Assembly (NCBI GenBank): GCA_949316495.1
Contig: OX439003.1
Location: forward strand, 38,206,225 to 38,270,224
Direction of reading: 5' to 3'
Length of the DNA stretch: 64,000 bases
Source of the DNA: Amphiduros pacificus
Taxonomy: Eukaryota > Annelida > Polychaeta > Phyllodocida > Hesionidae
In this document: positions 60,587 through 64,000 of the stretch, piece by piece
Position numbering within the stretch: position 1 is the first letter of the stretch
How the letters are laid out: every line of letters starts with the position of its first letter
The notes under the pieces: model-generated
Told to the model about the DNA's origin: nothing
What the model saw: the letters and a program-made list of their open reading frames with translations, nothing else
Database searches by the model: none
Position numbers and translations under genes: made by a program

Positions 60587-61800
60587 AATTGATAGCGCTA
60601 TGTTGTATTTAGATATTAATTGTCTACACATCATCCTATTATAAATCCATTTCATTGACGTTGACAACTGATTGAACCGTGGCTGTCACCACATTTCTAT
60701 GTTTGATGGCTCCATTTAATAATTCAGCACCTAATTCATGGAATGGCTCCAATCATGCCAACATTTATATAATGCTTACCGTAAGCAAATATCACTAATA
60801 GACATAATGATATGTAAAAACAGATGAATTTTTCAAAACTGTGTTTGTTCAACGACGGCAGATACATAAAGGCACTTACATGAGTCTTGAATAAACTCAG
60901 ATAACCGCTAAGTATATATTAGGATTTGTTGATGTGAATAGTTTGATGTAGACTTGTTTGTCGCATTCATTCACCTATACATTTCTGTGTGTATCTTGAT
61001 TTGGTTTGTATCTTTGATATCTGTTTAATTGGTAATAATCTTTTTCATATTACCAGCACAATAAGTGTCAGGAAGAATTTCCAGCAATGCATTCCATGTG
61101 TAAAGTCTTGATCAGAGAATTAGTTATAGATTACCAGTCTGTAGCGAGGGCCCCCTCGTGGTGTGTTTGTCAGTTCCCTGCACAAATAACCGCCAAATGA
61201 TATAATAGCTCAATTATTATTCAACAATTCCTTTCTCATGACTGTCAAATATTTTGTATCATCCATAGTAACTATCTAAAATATTTAGGATAATGATACA
61301 AAAATAGTTTGACTTGGCACAGACAAACGGTCTAATTGTTCTATCAATTTCCCCTGCTAACTCATGTGTTCAGGATACTATTGTCTTGGTCCATTGTTGC
61401 TCTGTTCCATAGTGGCACATATATAATGGTGCCCTGTAACTGTCAACATATTGGAAAGGTGTCAGAAAACGGATACATCGTGCATTTATTTCGGTCCAAA
61501 TCCATAATTCCTTTTAATGTAATATGAGTTACAATTATTGCATACAAAACAATTGGTTAGTCGCTTCCGTAAGGCCTTTGTGCTTTTCAATGGTCTACAT
61601 ATAATGCGAATGTTTTGAAAAAGAATCTTTGCCCTTTGAAAACGACCTTTAACTCATGGCTGATAACAAAATATTGATGAACATGGTACACAAAAAATAA
61701 CATGTTGAGTCGTAATATATCCAGGAAGATATTATTCAAATCATACAATAGCCATGACAATGTTCTTTTCTTTGCCAACTCATGGTAGAAGATACATGGG
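60585..61800. other. Non-coding stretch
   Basis: AT-rich unique sequence; if the exon at 60346 is real this would be its first intron. No exon recognised. Confidence 0.4.
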
Positions 61801-62585
61801 GTCCATTGCCTCTGACACGGTGACTCAGTGGTCCTTATGTATTGCCTCTGACACAGTGACTCCGTAGTCCTGTGTTTTGTCTCTGACAGACTGACCCAGT
61901 CGTCATGTGTATTCCTCTGACACAGTGACTCAGTGGTCCTGTCTATTGCCTCTGACACAGTGACTCAGTGGTCCTGTCTATTGCCTCTGACACAGTGACT
62001 CCGTAGTCCTGTGTTTTGTCTCTGACAGAGTGAATCAGTGGTCCTGTGTTTTGCCTCTGACACAGTCACTCAATGGTCCTGTGTATTGCCTCTGACACAG
62101 TGACTCAGTGGTCCTGTCTATTGCCTCTGACACAGTGACTCCATAGTCCTGTGTTTTGTCTCTGACAGAGTGAATCAGTGGTCCTGTGTTTTGCCTCTGA
62201 GACAGTCACTCAATGGTCCTGTGTATTGCCTCTGACACAGTGACTCAGTGGTCCTGTCTATTGCCTCTGACATAGTGACTCCGTAGTCCTGTGTTTTGTC
62301 TCTGACAGAGTGAATCAGTGGTCCTGTGTTTTGCCTCTGACACAGTCACTCAATGGTCCTGTGTATTGCCTCTGACACAGTGACTCAGTGGTCCTGTCTA
62401 TTGCCTCTGACACAGTGACTCAGTGGTCCTGTCTATTGCCTCTGAGACAGTGACTCAGTGGTCCTGTCTATTGCCTCTGACACAGTCACTCAATGGTCCT
62501 GTGTATTGCCTCTGACACAGTGAATCAGTGGTCCTGTCTATTGCCTCTGAGACAGTGACTCAGTGGTCCTGTGTTTTGCCTCTGA
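61801..62585. repeat. 35-bp minisatellite, about 22 units, with a 140-bp higher-order period
   Basis: The unit is GCCTCTGACACAGTGACTCA plus GTGGTCCTGTCTATT. A marker variant (ACTCCGTAG or ACTCCATAG) recurs at about 61862, 62001, 62141 and 62281, so four units form a 140-bp block; the first interval is one base short. Other recurrent variants in register are TCTCTGACAGAGTGAATC and CAGTCACTCAATGG. Most units contain TGACTCA, an AP-1 consensus. Confidence 0.95.
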
Positions 62586-62900
62586 GAGAAGTCATCCTAT
62601 AAAATGGTAGTAGGTGTAGGCACTCTAGAGGGAGGTCATTATCCTATAAAGTGGTAGTAGGTGTAGGCACTCCAGAGAGAAGTCATCCTATAAAGTGGTA
62701 GTAGGTGTAGGCACTCCAGAGAGAGGTCATTATCCTATAATGTGACTTTAGGTATAAGCGCTCTAGATACAGGTCACTATTCCATAAAGTGATTTCAATT
62801 ATAGGCGCTCTAGAGAGAGGTCACCGTCCCATAAAGTTGTTCAAGGTGTAAGCGCATTAGAGACCGACCACTCTCCCACAGAGTGATACCAGGGATATGC
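62586..62900. repeat. Alternating 44/47-bp tandem array that decays rightward
   Basis: TCCTATAA starts at 62595, 62642, 62686 and 62733, so spacings alternate 47, 44, 47 and the dimer period is 91 bp. The longer unit carries GGTCATTATCC and the shorter AGTCATCC. Further units toward 62900 diverge (GGTCACTATTCC, GGTCACCGTCCC). It directly abuts the unrelated 35-bp array. Confidence 0.85.
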
Positions 62901-64000
62901 CTTCGAGAGGTGAAGTACCTTCAGAGGACGTGATTTCAGGTTGCGTGACCTCATACCTTGTGTTTTGGCAGCATCACTTTGTTGTCATTAAACTTTCATT
63001 CACTTAACATCCAGAATCATGTTGAGAGACGCTTTCGACTAAATCATCCCATATCCTGCACTCATAATCGATACTCAGACAATTGCCTCTCTAAATATGG
63101 TCAAATCAACTTTCATATTCATGTTATGAATCCAGCTGCAACCGATAGGATGAACACATGTTAATTTCAAACTTCGAATTGAAAAAAAGACATATCTTTT
63201 TTTATGTTGACAGATGAGATATTGCTGTTAACATATTATTGCTTTATTCTCTATCATAACCTTAACGAAATCACACCAACACCAAATCACACATTTCAGA
63301 AAAAGGTTAAGGTAATCAAATCACGTGATACATATAAAATTACCAAAAGGAGACATGAATTCACGGTGATAAACACAAACGGCAAAATGGCGAGTGCCGA
63401 CTGGTGCCGACAGAGGGGGTGCCGTGCTGGCGGGTTGGTCCTGTACCTGCGGATTATAAGAGGTTGAGTGGTAGGCACAAACAAGCTAAAATCTGGCTAT
63501 AATCCGGAGTAGAAGTGACAAAATGAGGTTATGATAGAAGATATACATCAAGTTTATTCTTATATAAATATATTCAATCAGGACAAGCCAATATGATTAT
63601 GGCGCTTTTGAGTTCACAGACAAGAAATACAGCAAGAAGAAAACTTTGTGAAAACTTTAACCAAACTTGCAAACAATTCGCATGACATTTATTATGAGAG
63701 TCTTAAGTATGTTTGTCGACAAACCACATGCGCATCCACGTTTTGATTCTTAGAATCCTGCTCCCGAACCAAAGACCGCTTAGTCTGTAAGGTTTGGTGA
63801 GGCATTCTTAAGGCGGCAATGCTATTGTGCGGCCCGATCATATAACCCACCATATCTGTCTTCACTGGTCAAATTGCCTCTTCTATTTCACCAACCAATT
63901 TTCTTGGCGATACCCTGCGTGATCTTGAAAGGGCTAGAAAATGTGCAGTGTCAAACCCTAGATACTGGATTCATGACAGAGTGGAAGAGTCAAAGAGGAA
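62901..64000. other. Non-coding right end of the window
   Basis: No supported gene. A short plus-strand frame starts in a CAAAATGGCGAG context near 63385 (MASADWCRQRGC) and ends after 26 codons; the YY1-like AAAATGGCG could mark a promoter. Confidence 0.4.

Noticed and set aside
61587-61958. Minus-strand frame with TTESLCQR repeats
   Set aside because: Most of it is the 35-bp array.

Overview
This is AT-rich nuclear DNA from an animal, most likely a marine invertebrate; a mollusc-like genome is my guess at low confidence. The reasons are GT-AG introns, no compact bacterial-type genes, many microsatellites, a tRNA-derived repeat, and DNA transposon remains. The window is poor in genes and rich in repeats. 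Tandem arrays with units of 26 to 189 bp fill about a third of it.

Layout. 1-4.0 kb: AT-rich non-coding DNA with two hairpins. 4.0-5.5 kb: a 43-bp minisatellite of 29 units with no length change. 7.05-7.75 kb and 8.5-8.9 kb: a 63-bp and a 26-bp array built on the same 26-bp core, with a perfect 24-bp palindrome between them. 8.9-14.7 kb: a DNA element with CACTCTAAAAAAT terminal inverted repeats, looking like animal CACTA/EnSpm. It has subterminal repeats, a nested small inverted-repeat element, a 189-bp array, a G-rich tract, and a spliced minus-strand gene of at least four exons (9702-12585). 14.7-30.6 kb: mostly unassigned DNA with a degenerate ~73-bp array holding a tRNA-like element (20.5 kb), a CT microsatellite, and one doubtful exon (25.4-25.6 kb).

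30.65-46.99 kb: a giant minisatellite of about 410 copies of a 39-bp unit. It is organised in three tiers: 39-bp units, then blocks of 173, 953 and 2006 bp separated by 19 identical junctions that each add 17 bp, then a super-repeat of about 4.26 kb present roughly three and a half times. It is open in several frames on both strands because 39 is divisible by three. I do not regard those frames as genes.

47-64 kb: unassigned DNA with two clusters of promoter-type motifs (55.6-55.8 and 59.39-59.44 kb). The second lies upstream of a possible first coding exon (60346-60402, plus strand). There is also a G-rich 69-bp array (51.4 kb), a 35-bp array with a four-unit higher-order period (61.8-62.6 kb), and an adjoining 44/47-bp alternating array.

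The only well supported protein-coding structure is the spliced gene inside the transposon-like element. It looks like the C-terminal half of a multi-copy family of uncharacterised animal proteins, carried by a non-autonomous element. All family assignments are from memory of conserved patterns; no search was run.
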